Positions 11,766 to 22,759 of a stretch of 64,000 nt of DNA are shown one piece after another (position 1 is the first letter of the stretch; each line of letters begins with the position of its first letter). Origin of the DNA: Amyloporia xantha (taxonomy: Eukaryota > Basidiomycota > Agaricomycetes > Polyporales > Adustoporiaceae); assembly GCA_036971615.1 (NCBI GenBank), contig JAYKKR010000004.1, forward strand, positions 2,378,421 to 2,442,420, written 5' to 3'. A program made the translations under genes and the position numbers. The notes beneath the pieces were generated by a model, which ran no database searches, was not told the DNA's origin, and saw only the letters and a program-made list of their open reading frames with translations.

Positions 11766-13138
11766 TTGAAGAAACCCATTTTGAACGCCCTTTGTGCACA
11801 AGCGTCCAGGTGGCTGACAGGCCCGGATATCGATGACGAAAAGGCTGATGTCAAGCTGCAGCCATCAACCATGAAAAGGAGACTGCGAGCAGAGGTCTGT
11901 GTTCCCTCTCTCAAGATGGGCCTCGCGAAAGCGCTTGTGGTTTCATGAGCTAGTGAAAGTGCCCATGGTTTCATGAGCTAGAGAAAACAACCATGGTTCC
12001 ATGGCCTCGCGGTTCAATGGGCCTCGTGAAAGTGCTCTTGGTTTCATGAGCTAGCAAAAGCGACCATGGTTTCATGGCCTTGCAAAAGTGCACATGGTTT
12101 CATGGCCTCACAACAGCGACTGTGGTTTAATGGGCACATGAAATCGACCATGGTTTAATGGGCACATGAAAGCGACCATGGTTTAATGGGCGCGCAAAAG
12201 CGAGTGCAGTTCAATGCGGGTGTGATTGCAGGTAGTAGTTTTGGAGGGGCCGCGCAATTTCACCAGGCCCGTGTGGTTTTAAAGGGGCCGCGTGATTTCA
12301 CCAGGCCCGCGTGATTTGGAGGGGCCACGTGATGTCACCAGGCCCACGCAATTTTAAAGGGCCGTGCGGATTCAACAGGGCCGCGCGATTTTAAAGAGGC
12401 CATGGAGGTGAATGTGGTTTCAACAGGCCCGCGCGGTTTTTAAAGGGTCCACAGACTTGTAGGCAGTCATGGGTTTTGAAGGGGCTGCGGGTTTCAAAGG
12501 GCCTGTGCGGTTTTTCAAGGGCCCGCATGGTTTTAAAAGGTCCGTGTACAAACCTCACAAGCCCTCGGGTTGTCAACGGGCACAGATGAAGAGAAGGCCG
12601 ACATTAAGCAGCAGCCATCAGGCAAGAAAAGGAGACTGCGGGTCAAAGTCTCTATTCCTCCTCTCAAGGAGGTGAGGGCTCGGCAATGAGCGCATATCGT
12701 GAGGGAGAACACTCACACGAGGGAACAGACAGGTAAGAGTTTTGTCCCACATTCAAGTGGCATAAAATGATAATCTATTGCTTTACTATGACAGTATTAA
12801 ATGTCAAAGATGAGCCCATAGACGTTGAGCTATTCGAGCCTGTCAAGGCAGAAGTTCTGTCAGATGAGGCGCTCATTCAAAAAATGGAAAGTGTGAGTGT
12901 TTCCAATAACAACTGGTCCGGAAAGAACAATTTGTCTGTATCTATAGTTATTGATGAGCATCTTACCCAGCATCAGGTTGTCATAAAGAAAGATGTACGG
13001 TTTGACTACAAGGTGGTGACAGACCGGCTCCGAGCAGCCGGCCTCGATACGGTTCATCCCGTCGATCTCGACAAGAAGACACTAAATTTCACGTTCAAGC
13101 GTGAATACCTCCACAATCTCTATGGAGGTGCGCCATGA
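11766..13138 (+). pseudogene. Fragmentary host-like gene with duplicated KRRLR exon
   Basis: Two open segments, near 11,845-11,920 and 12,590-12,671, encode recognisably related peptides: a QQPS/LQPS motif, then KRRLR, then a V-S/C-I/V-P-x-LK end. The first is followed by a degenerate minisatellite, the second by a GTGAGG donor-like site. A further segment (12,785-13,138) encodes an acidic stretch (KDEPIDVELFEPVKAEVL) and ends with a stop after YGGAP. I cannot join these into a complete gene and recognise no family. The likely picture is a gene broken by internal duplication and repeat expansion. Confidence 0.35.
11930..12560. repeat. Degenerate minisatellite in two phases
   Basis: The left half (about 11,930-12,200) consists of imperfect units around CCATGGTTTCATGAGCTAG and CCATGGTTTAATGGGCAC. 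The right half (about 12,240-12,560) consists of units around GGGGCCGCGTGATTTCACC and AGGCCCGCGTGATTT. Unit length is roughly 35-40 bp and copies are poorly conserved. The array lies between two related exon-like segments, so the repeat and the exon duplication may share an origin. Confidence 0.6.
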
Positions 13139-16100
13139 GCTTAGCTGAGAGCCTTCAGCCAGGGCGGGGTCGAGCATGTTGTCGGGGTAGTCAGCGATCC
13201 CGAACTGCTCTGCGTACCCGAGGTCCCGCGCTCGATCGGCCATCTGAAAAAGAAAGTCGGTGGTCGCTGCTAACCGAGCAACGAGCCACATCTCGAGCTT
13301 GGTCTGCGGCTCGCATGGCGGTTCTGCGGGGACGTCCAGGAGGTCGAGGTTGTGGGGACGGCAAATGACGATGGGAGGAGGGTGGAGTGGAAGGGGGGAA
13401 AAGGCGGGAAGGAGACTTGAGGGCACCCATGGAGGGGAGAACGGGCGGTCGGGGGTCCTGGGAAGGAACAACGGTTCCTTGGCAGATGGTAGGATCTCGG
13501 AAGGGGTACGGATGGACGTGGAGGGGGAGTGACGGGCACGGGTGCAGGGGAGGTGGCGGGGGCGCGGATGGTGGGGGCGCGCGGACGGGGCGGGATGACA
13601 ACAACGGGGTGGGGATGATTGATGAGGGGAAATTCGGGGGGGTAGGTCTCTTTGTCGTCGTCCTGGTCAGATGGCAGGCCGACGAACTCGATGTGTTCCA
13701 TGAGTGAACCAGGTGAAGGGGAGGTCTATGGGAGGACAGGCGGGAGGAGACTTACGGTTCACAGGTGGCTCGTCGCGGACAGAACATTTCTTCCGGGCGA
13801 TCATGCATGGCTCGCAGACGTGGTGGCGGGTGCCGTCGCCAGCGCAGCGATACCCCTTGTAGGTGCAGAACGCGCAGGGCGGATGGTTGAGGTAGGCAAT
13901 GGGGCCTCGCCAGTCGCGGTTTGGACGATCCGCGAGGTTCTTCTTGGTGTCGGAGGCGGCAGCGGTGCTAGTGCGACGGGGAGGAACCTTGATTGAAAGA
14001 CGGGGTGCTTTTGGGGGCTTCGGGGCGGCCATCTTGCCCTTTGTTTGCCGCTTCTTGCCGCCTACGGTGCGTGGGGGTGGCAGGGATGGCGGGGCGAGGT
14101 TGGATGATGGATCTGCCTCCTCCTCTCCCTCATCGTCCCCCAACTCCTCGGTCATCGGGGTTAGCGGCACGCTTCCGCCTGGAGAGGCGGCGTGACTTAC
14201 TTTGTCCGTCTCTGACGGGCTCGTATAGCGGGAGCCTGAGGTGGAGGTGTCGCCATCGGCGGGAGGAAACGAAGCAGGGGGCCAGAGGCTGCGGAGTGTG
14301 CACGCCCGGTGGTTCCAGGTGAAGTTCTGGGTGCTGGCGAGGAAGACGGTGTGATGGGAAGGGAAGAGGCACTGCAGGAGAGTATCATAATACTGGTCAG
14401 CGACGGGGAAGTCGTCGCGGTAGGCCATGAGCCGGCCACGCGTCGCGGCGACCCAGACCTGCAGCTCCTTGGCGGGAGCGCTGCGTGGGGTCGTTTGGTG
14501 GCTGGCCACTGCGTGTGCCGCGGACAGGGCCACCTGGCGGGGGTCACAAATTTAGGAGGCGGCAGAGATGGGGAGGAGTGTTCCGGTTGCTTACCCAGGT
14601 CTGACCTAGCGCATTCACCCAGCGGAGCCAGTTTTGCAGGTCCTGGGGCGAGGTGTCCTCATCGAGTGTGGGCTCCGCATCAGGAAAAACCCCTTTGGCC
14701 CTAGGTTGACCTAGGAGTGACCTAGGCTGCCCTAGGGCACTCAGAGCACCCAGAGCACTCAGAGCACTCAGAGCAACCCAGGTTGCTCTTAGAGAAAAGT
14801 TATTTAGGTTTTGGAACCCAGGTTGACCTGAGTCAAACCTGAGGTCAGTCCTAGGTTGACTCAGGATATACCATATTTCAGTCTCAATATCCTTGGGATC
14901 ACTTCATTTCACACTTGTGCACTTATGAAAGACAGCATATAAATATATTCAGATATAATACAATACAGAATACAGATGTGATACAAATAAATGTAACATA
15001 TATTTGTGAAATACTAGAAGGAGAAATATGCGAGGCACTTACCATTCATTACTATCAATACAATATAATAACTTTCAGTAATGAGCTTCAGAAGCAAAAC
15101 AACAGACTTACTCACATTACAATCCCAGACGGAATTGGAGCATAGGCAGATGGTGAAAAGAATTGTGAAGCTTAAGAACAGCTGAGAGATTGAAGTATGA
15201 ATGGAAGATCAATATGAGCTTAGACATGTCCACTCACCAATTGCTACAACTTCTCAGAGAGAGAGAGAGAGCACACTGAGTACAAGTGATATCTGTCATG
15301 CACAGTGATATGTCAGCATCAGCTTTGAAAAGACGAGTAGACTTACTTTGTATTGTCACTGTATGGCTATAGCCAGTACTTATAAGTAAGAATATAGTTC
15401 GAGATGAAGAAAGAAGACACGCACTTATTGCCTTTCATGTCAACAGCATCCAACCAGTCCTGTGACGTGTTACTCCTCATGCCAGCCCAGAGATAGCTTA
15501 GATAGTATAAGTGAGGCAACAGACTAGATGAGCACCCAGAAGATTAGAGAAAGAGATAAATAGACCAGAGGCAGCCAAAGTAGAAGTGACAGCAGGACAG
15601 CAAAGGCAAGAGTGAAGGAGTTAGAAGAGAAACGAGCGCAGTGACTGCTGTGGAAAGAAGACATGGCAGATCATGTGAATGTCCGGGGCACGCTTCCTTA
15701 TTGGGAAGGTCACATGACCTTTAACCAGTGCATCATAACACGCTCATTTCTTACATTTGAAGCCTCTGTTACCTCAATATTGCTCATTCTATCCCTGGAT
15801 CTGGTCTTTTGTATCAATTAGAATTTACAGAATACATATTCTAAGTGATATACTGTGTCAATACCACCTTACCATTGCTCTTTGCCATAGTAACTATTTG
15901 TCCACTGGTATTCTCTATTATGAGAACAATTCTACTCTCAGATGTCTTAAGCACAGATTGCTGGTGGAGAAAAATTGTTCTGTCTTCATACTGCTCATAT
16001 TCTATGATATATTTGTCAGTAATAGTTTTCACTACTGGTAAAGTGAATGGCTTAGCATTCAATTGACAAACCACTACATTTGGTGTAAATGGTTGGATAC

Positions 16101-16390
16101 ATTTATATACCAAACTGTCTGCAAATATTATGACATGGTCCAGAGTGCAAAATTATACAAAATCATTGAGTAAGAGATATGTCAAAAAATCTCAAAGCCA
16201 CCCAAGTTGACCTGGGGTAACCTGAGATGACCTGAGACAACCTGAGAAATCTCAGGTCTGCCAGAGTGACCCAGGTGAACCTAGAGCAAAAGTGTTTTTC
16301 CTGATGCGTGCTGCGCAGAGTGTCGAGGCGCTGTTTGATGACTGGGAGGGAGCGGTGAGCGGCGGTAGGGGTGGTGAGGTCAACGGACAT
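13082..16390 (-). pseudogene. Zn2Cys6-type protein gene interrupted by a transposon in exon 1
   Basis: Translation starts at 16,390 (MSVDLTTPTAAHRSLPV...). Exon 1 is cut by element A (14,678-16,306) and resumes at 14,675 with a tryptophan-rich segment (LQNWLRWVNALGQTW). A donor follows at 14,594, and exon 2 runs from 14,533 to 13,756. Exon 2 ends with a cysteine cluster of spacing C-x2-C-x6-C-x9-C-x2-C-x6-C, which fits the fungal Zn2Cys6 DNA-binding pattern. Exon 3 is proline-rich, changes frame near a G/A homopolymer at about 13,390, and ends with a helical segment (LEMWLVARLAATTDFLFQMA). The cysteine spacing equals that of gene B in both KDZ elements, but lengths and other domains differ. 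Its target is unknown. Confidence 0.65.
14678..16306. mobile_element. CATCAGG-family element A inserted in a coding exon
   Basis: The termini are CATCAGGAAAAAC and its complement GTTTTTCCTGATG, flanked on both sides by CG (14,676-14,677 and 16,307-16,308). Removing the element and one CG rejoins exon 1 of the flanking gene in frame, which is strong evidence of insertion. Subterminal repeats of CTCAGAG/CACTCAGAG (14,730-14,800) and CCTGAGA (16,205-16,280) are present. The AT-rich interior has a (GA)n tract near 15,256 and several reverse-strand donor-like ACTTAC sites, but no transposase. Confidence 0.85.
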
Positions 16391-16839
16391 GGTTGTGGAG
16401 GGAGCAGGTCGAGGTCGGGGAGGGAGATGGGGAGGTAAAGGGCAAGGACAGAGGGAAAGAGAGGACGTTGGGGATGAAGAAGTGGGTGCTGTTCCCCTCG
16501 TTTGGCAGCGAGCAGCGGGATGCACGGCAGGAGCGCCTCGAGGTGGGCACGTGCCCCAGCGCTATTGATCTTAACGCGATCGCGGCCCGATCGCGTGCAT
16601 CTGCAATGATCGGACAACCTGGAGGCTCAGGGATTTGCTCAGGTATTAGGACAGCGGACCGACCGAGAACGGTCAGAATTTAAGTGGGTAGGGGGTGTAA
16701 GGAATGGGTACGTGCTACCCTATGGACAGACGGTAGGGCAGGACGAGACAGCGGAACGAAGGAGATGTGATCACGCGGGACAAGGGAGCTCTGCGGAAGC
16801 AAGCATGGCATTCAAACGGAACGACTACAGGACGGAACA

Positions 16840-17643
16840 CTAATCTATGGTCGACAAGTTGATGGGGGTGTCAGGCCCTTCCCTGCCGATGTCAAAGAAC
16901 GAGTGGTGGCATGGGGGATGATAAATAGTCTCCCAGTGGTAACGGAAATCCTCCTCCGCAGGGGTATGAGCCCGCGAGGGAACTCCCTCCCGACATCCTC
17001 CCCTTCCTCCCAGAGCATGAGTGGCGAAATAGATCGAGTGTTCTAGGTCTTCGAACGCCCACGGGTAGGGACGCATATGGTCCAAAGTGTCCAAGAACTG
17101 TTGGGCGACAAGTTCGAGCCATTCTAAAGCTTCATCGGTATGTTCCTCGGTGATGCGGGGAGGGGTCCAGAAGGCCTCTTTGGTGTACAACAGGAGGGGA
17201 GGCGGAGTACCAGCTTTGTCCTGCTGCGCATTGGAACGGACCTCGTCAGGGCTCCAGGCAATCCCAGGATAAGGGACTGCACAGTGATGGCTCAGGGAAG
17301 AGCGGAAGATCGAGCCGATGTAGTGGACGAGCTTGCGGAGGGTGACGAAGGCAGTGAGCAGAGGGAGCGTGAGGTTCCCTGCTGCAATGGCGTGGGCTCG
17401 AGCCTCATAGGCAAGGCGCTGCGGGACGGGACGTTAGGGGAGGAAACAAGGAGTAAAGGGGAGGCGGACAAACCAACAGCCAGCACACTCCGTGCGCCCA
17501 GGCAAGCCAAGCAGCCGATTGGAAGGGCGGAATGAAGGCTCGACAACGCATTCAGCACGAAGCACGTCTACAAGGAGGAGGTACTAGTAGTGGCGGATGT
17601 GGAGGGAACCGAAGGGGTTGGTAGGTTTGGCAGGCTCAGACAT
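16840..17643 (-). pseudogene. Unknown ORF copy in left palindrome arm
   Basis: The start would be MSEPAKPTNPFGSL at 17,643. A later open segment (RLAYEARAHAIAAGNLTL) runs into a 116-residue stretch ending at 16,840 with a tryptophan-rich motif (EALEWLELVAQQFLDTLDHM) and a final PINLSTID. A stop codon directly after the N-terminal segment means an intron or a mutation separates the parts. I recognise no family. The right arm carries the same sequence on the opposite strand. Confidence 0.4.
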
Positions 17644-17834
17644 GGTGAATGAGACGAAGGGAAGGAAGAGCGCGCGGAAGGGGGAAAAGTAAGTCAGGGG
17701 AAGAGCTGGAGGGGAGGCATCTCGTAGAAGTGAAACGCAGTGCCTCCCGCTACCTCCCGCTGCCTCCCTCCAGCTCTTCCCCTGACTTACTTTTCCCCTT
17801 CCGCGCGCTCTTCCTTCCCTTCGTCTCATTCACC

Positions 17835-18436
17835 ATGTCTGAGCCTGCCAAACCTACCAACCCCTTCGGTTCCCTCCACATCCGCCACTACTAGTACCTC
17901 CTCCTTGTAGACGTGCTTCGTGCTGAATGCGTTGTCGAGCCTTCATTCCGCCCTTCCAATCGGCTGCTTGGCTTGCCTGGGCGCACGGAGTGTGCTGGCT
18001 GTTGGTTTGTCCGCCTCCCCTTTACTCCTTGTTTCCTCCCCTAACGTCCCGTCCCGCAGCGCCTTGCCTATGAGGCTCGAGCCCACGCCATTGCAGCAGG
18101 GAACCTCACGCTCCCTCTGCTCACTGCCTTCGTCACCCTCCGCAAGCTCGTCCACTACATCGGCTCGATCTTCCGCTCTTCCCTGAGCCATCACTGTGCA
18201 TGCGTCCCTACCCGTGGGCGTTCGAAGACCTAGAACACTCGATCTATTTCTCCACTCATGCTCTGGGAGGAAGGGGAGGATGTCGGGAGGGAGTTCCCTC
18301 GCGGGCTCATACCCCTGCGGAGGAGGATTTCCGTTACCACTGGGAGACTATTTATCATCCCCCATGCCACCACTCGTTCTTTGACATCGGCAGAGAAGGG
18401 CCTGACACCCCCATCAACTTGTCGACCATAGATTAG
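17835..18436 (+). pseudogene. Unknown ORF copy in right palindrome arm, internally deleted
   Basis: This is the mirror copy of the left-arm sequence, with the same MSEPAKPTNPFGSL start and the same PINLSTID end. About 205 bp in the middle, including the EALEWLELVAQQF segment, are missing, and the deletion joins the sequence at a GCGTCCCTACCC stretch. It is clearly non-functional, whatever the parent encoded. Confidence 0.45.
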
Positions 18437-18559
18437 TGTTCCGTCCTGTAGTCGTTCCGTTTGAATGCCATGCTTGCTTCCGCAGAGCTCCCTTGTCCCG
18501 CGTGATCACATCTCCTCCGTTCCGCTGTCTTGTCCTGCTCTGTTGTCCATTCATAGGGT

Positions 18560-20198
18560 AGCACCCACCCATTCCTTACACCGCCTAGAAACCCATCTCC
18601 TCCACCTCGTCCACCTTCTCCAAATGAGCCTCCAGTACCACAACCTCCTCCATTTGTACCTAGACGCTCTACTCGGTCAACCACTGGTAGACATTCACCA
18701 CAGCCTGACAATGCGTATGGTGATCGTCACCCTGCAGCTATACAGCGTGACATTGATCAAGGAGGTGGTTTACCTGACGTCATGGAGAATCTCATCTCAG
18801 ATCTTCCATCAGAGTTTATTCTCAACGCCAATCCTCAGTATGGACCTTTTCCACAATCTTATCAGGAAGCAATCTCTCGCCCTGATAGGACTCAGTGGGA
18901 GGCCGCTATGCAGGAAGAGATAGACTCTCAAATGGAGAATGGTACATGGGAGTTAGTCGACTTACCTCCTGGACGTAAGGCAGTACCTTGTCGTTGGGTT
19001 TACACTATTAAACCTGGTGGTAGATATAAAGCTCGGCTTGTAGCCAAAGGCTTTAAACAGGTCAAAGGCATCGATTATGATGAAATATTCTCCCCTGTCG
19101 CTCGTTTTGAATCTATCAGATTCTTACTCGCCCATGCTGCTCTTAATGATTGGGAGGTAGAGGCTATGGATGTAAAGACAGCATTCTTATATGGCGAATT
19201 AGACAAGGAGATATATATGGAGCAACCAGAAGGATTCAAAGTCCCTGGTCAGGAACACAAAGTTTGTCGTCTATTGAAGGCTATTTATGGTCTTAAACAG
19301 GCTGGCAGACAGTGGAATGAAAAACTCCACAATGCGTTGTTGGAATTAGGGTTCACACGTACATATTCTGATGCGGGTATTTATGTGTATCGTCATCATG
19401 GGGGGGATTTAATACTTGTCTTATATGTTGACGATCTATTGCCAATTGGGTCTGATCAGCGTCAGATTGCATGGCTTAAAGGTTGTCTTCAGAAGCGATT
19501 TAATGTTCGTGATCTTGGGCCTGTAGAATCTTTTCTAGGCATGCGGATTACTCGAGATAGATCATCCAGAAATATTTGGCTTGATCAGTCTAAATACATT
19601 GAAGAGACACTCGAGCGATTCCAAATGCTGGATGCAGCACCCACACAAACTGCCCTTCCATTTGGCGTACACCTTGTCAAAGCAGATCCTTCATATGAAG
19701 TTGATGCCACCCTTTGTTCAAAGTACCAACAGCTCATTGGTTCACTTTTGTGTCAGAGCCACAGACGAAAGGTGGGCTCAATCAATTGATGCTCAAGTAT
19801 ACAGACAGCTAGAGTCCGAGTTGAGCAACTGTATATTGAGCTAATATACCTAACCACTCACCTAGAGTCCGAGTTGAGCAACTGGGGAAGCCAGGATGCA
19901 ACGGACTCTGAGGTGGTGCGCTTTGGGAACAAACAACAATCAACACAGAAGTGGCAACTACTCTAGGGGTGTAGGTAAAGAATGGATTCTATCATAGGTG
20001 CAGAAGGAGATAGGAATAAAATGAATAGACAGAAAGATAGCTATAGATGTAAGGAGTCCATAGAAATAGTTTTCAAGAAGAGAGGTGAAGAAGTACTCGT
20101 TTGACATTTTGTGGATTGCCTTAGGCACTCGCCCAGATATAGCCTATGCAGTTAATCGCCTTTCCCAATATTCTGCTAAGCCTACAATGCAACATTAT
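18560..20198 (+). pseudogene. Copia reverse transcriptase
   Basis: The frame encodes the classical Copia RT start (QWEAAMQEEIDSQMENGTWELV), KARLVAKGFKQVKGIDYDE, and DVKTAFLYGELDKEIYMEQP motifs. The catalytic YVDD is at 19,424-19,435. The frame reads through to 19,750, is broken by the solo LTR, resumes at 20,107 with a DIAYAVNRLSQYSAKPT segment, and stops at the hAT-like insertion. Apart from these insertions the RT portion is open. Confidence 0.92.
19751..20106. repeat. Solo LTR (356 bp) with 5-bp target duplication
   Basis: The insert begins TGTCAGAGCC and ends GTTTGACA, giving TG...CA ends with a short TGTCA/TGACA inverted repeat. It is flanked by TTTTG at 19,746-19,750 and again at 20,107-20,111. 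Removing it restores the Copia reverse transcriptase frame. A 20-base block (GAGTCCGAGTTGAGCAACTG) occurs twice inside. The parental retrotransposon is not in the window. Confidence 0.88.
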
Positions 20199-20728
20199 TA
20201 GTGTCTCCTAAGTTCGGTCCTGAACCGAGGTCCAAACCCCGAACCGGTGAACTGGACCTGCGGTTCAGGTCCGGTCCACGTTCGGTCCGGCCGCTGGCCG
20301 CCACGTTCAGTCCGCGGTTCTGGGCGTGCAGCGCATTGCCCGAACGCGGCGCGAACCCGTCCAAACCGCGAACCTGGAGAAGAGATTTGATCGAGCTGAT
20401 CGAGATCAATCTTCGCCGTTTTTGCCCAATTTTTGTTCACGCAGGTCTGCGCCCTCGCTCTCTCTGTGACTAGATGCCTCAGTTCGATCGCTGTCAGCAT
20501 GGATGGCCGACCCAAGGACACCGCCGCCATGGTCTGGTACCACTACAAAGGCGAGGAACGGCCACTGGACACGGCACCTGGACACGCTTCCAAAGAAGCT
20601 GATGCTCCCGCAGCATTGACAGGGGAAATCTCCTTCCAGTAAGTGCGCACACCCATTCGCGTTTCTTCTCATGCTCCTAACATCTACATGCTAGCACCAC
20701 TACTCAAGAGAAAAACCTCCGCATTGCG

Positions 20729-22759
20729 CATCAGGAAAAACACTTTTTCCCTGAGACACTCTGAGATATATGAGATTTGTCAGGTTGTCTCAGGTAGTCC
20801 CAGAGCATCCCAGGTCATCTTTGATTGCTCTGAGTTGCTCTGAGATATTCAATAATTTCAGAGCATCCCAGGCTATCCTTTATGTCTTTGAGGTGCTTTA
20901 GAATTTGGAAGATTATATTCAAGCTGTGATTGGACAGTCTGACATGTATATAAATCAGTTTAAGTTTATAATACTTGGTAAATTGCTGATATTTCTTAGC
21001 TCTATCTTCCTGTATTGATTGAGTCACATTGATAAGATAGAAAACAATTAATGACTTTATTAGTTCCATTTATGATATCTATGTTCACTTCTTTCTATGA
21101 TATTCTACAGTATGCTCTTGTACTAGCACTGTGATTTATAGGCTACATTGAGGAAAATTCAATAATGATCACATCATGATTTGATTTCTTATTGAGGTAG
21201 AGAGGTGGATGAGTGTCAGTGTTCTTGTATGCTTTAAAATAGAGTTGTCAATATTAGATTATTGAATAGACAAATACTTATTCTCCAACTTGATTGAGAA
21301 CTTTGCTTTGAGATGCTAGTGACATTATAAAATTATTCAAGTCTTCTCAGAGAAGTTTAGAGATAGCTTGGGTTGCTATTGTACAACACTCGGAGCCAAT
21401 TAGTATATCAGTCATTCCAGCTCTCAATTAGGGTAAGTTATTCCTATATTTCTGAAGAGAATATTTTAATTCAGCAATAAAAATGACCTAAGAAGAGTGT
21501 AGGCCACTAATAGTAAGTGTGATGATAGCTATGCAAAAATGCTTGAGAATGAGACATTAAAGTAGAAGGCAGACAGATATTAGAGTGAAAATGCCAATCT
21601 GAGTGAAGAAGGTCATTATTACCTTAATTGGTATACAGGCTGTCGCGACAGCCTGTACTGTTTGGATGTTTGGCCAATGTTTGGCTTTTATTTGGCCCAT
21701 GTTTGACACGTCACAAAGCAACATGCGCGTTCTCTCCTTGTACCATCACCATCGTCTAAGTTAGCTCCTGCCTCTCCTCTGTGTACATCTCTAACTTGTG
21801 CCTATACTTTCTACATTCTGATATACTCTTATTGAGACTACAGCTGGCCCTTCTGTCTGTTCTCTGGTGTCTCTATGTGACTTCTGTTGTTCCTTTTGAA
21901 TGCTGGTGAGTTCACTGTCTCCAACAGGCTTGGCTTATACTTGGTGGACAATGGTTTATCTGGAGGCTTGTGAGACATGATTTATGTGAGTCTGTAGATC
22001 ACCTGCAAATTCTGTTCTCTCTGTCAGATAACCTCCACTGCTACAGTTGTAAAACTAGTGTCCAATCTGTTCTACCATTGTTATCAAAGTGAGTGTATTG
22101 TCCTGCTGGGTATACTAATGACATGTCATCCTAGACTGTATTTAGACCTCCAGCACTGTCTGGGAATTTAAGGTGAGTTCATGCCACATCACACATACTG
22201 TCATCTTTTCATAAATTGGACAGTATCTAGACTTCTGCTCTTCATTCCAGATATGTACTAGGAGTCATGAATTTTGATGGTATGTTTTTTGCAGATGCAG
22301 AAATAATGTATCAACTGACAGAAGTCTTCATAGTTATTTTATTCTCCTTCAGTTTTATAGACTGTATATATGATATGGTTACAGTGAGTATTTGTATACT
22401 ATTTGACAGACATCAACTTACTATCCCTATTGATAGTTGCTTTCTGTAGTATTAGAATAATATACATTTGTTTTGATTTATAAATATATCTCATTTATTA
22501 TGAAATAATCTGAGTGATTCTGTGTAATTCTGAGACAATCTAAGAGCAATACATATATCTTTGAGTGTGCTTTCAGAGTAATTCAGATATACTCTGGAGG
22601 AACTCTGAGATGCTCTCAGAGATTTGACCTAGAAGGAGTTTGTCTGAGGGCTACCTGGGACACTCTGAGCACTCTGAGCACTCTGAGTGCTCTGAGTGCT
22701 CTAGGATGCTCTAGGACAGTCCTAGAGTGTCCTAGTACCAAATATGTTTTTCCTGATGC
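20729..22759. mobile_element. CATCAGG-family element B, nested in the hAT-like element
   Basis: The ends are CATCAGGAAAAACAC and the complement of CATCAGGAAAAACAT, with CG on each side (20,727-20,728 and 22,760-22,761). Subterminal CTCTGAG repeats are dense at both ends, including a run of CACTCTGAG units at 22,665-22,700. The interior is AT-rich and non-coding, with several GTGAGT donor-like sites and a perfect 24-bp palindrome at 21,634-21,657. Confidence 0.82.
21634..21657. other. Perfect 24-bp GC-rich palindrome
   Basis: The sequence TACAGGCTGTCG followed by its exact complement CGACAGCCTGTA gives a loop-free palindrome in an AT-rich neighbourhood. It could be a protein-binding site or the fused ends of a lost insertion. 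Nothing in the window identifies a cognate protein. Confidence 0.85.

Larger units (their letters stand above)
16694..18582. repeat. Long inverted repeat (near-palindrome) with 41-bp spacer
   Basis: The left arm (16,694-17,719) and right arm (17,761-18,582) are reverse complements with very few differences. The right arm lacks about 205 bp present in the left arm (around 17,073-17,283). The spacer is at 17,720-17,760. The left arm's outer edge includes a short piece of the Copia sequence that follows the right arm, so the inverted duplication formed after the Copia junction existed. Such a structure could extrude a cruciform or arise by fold-back repair. Confidence 0.88.
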
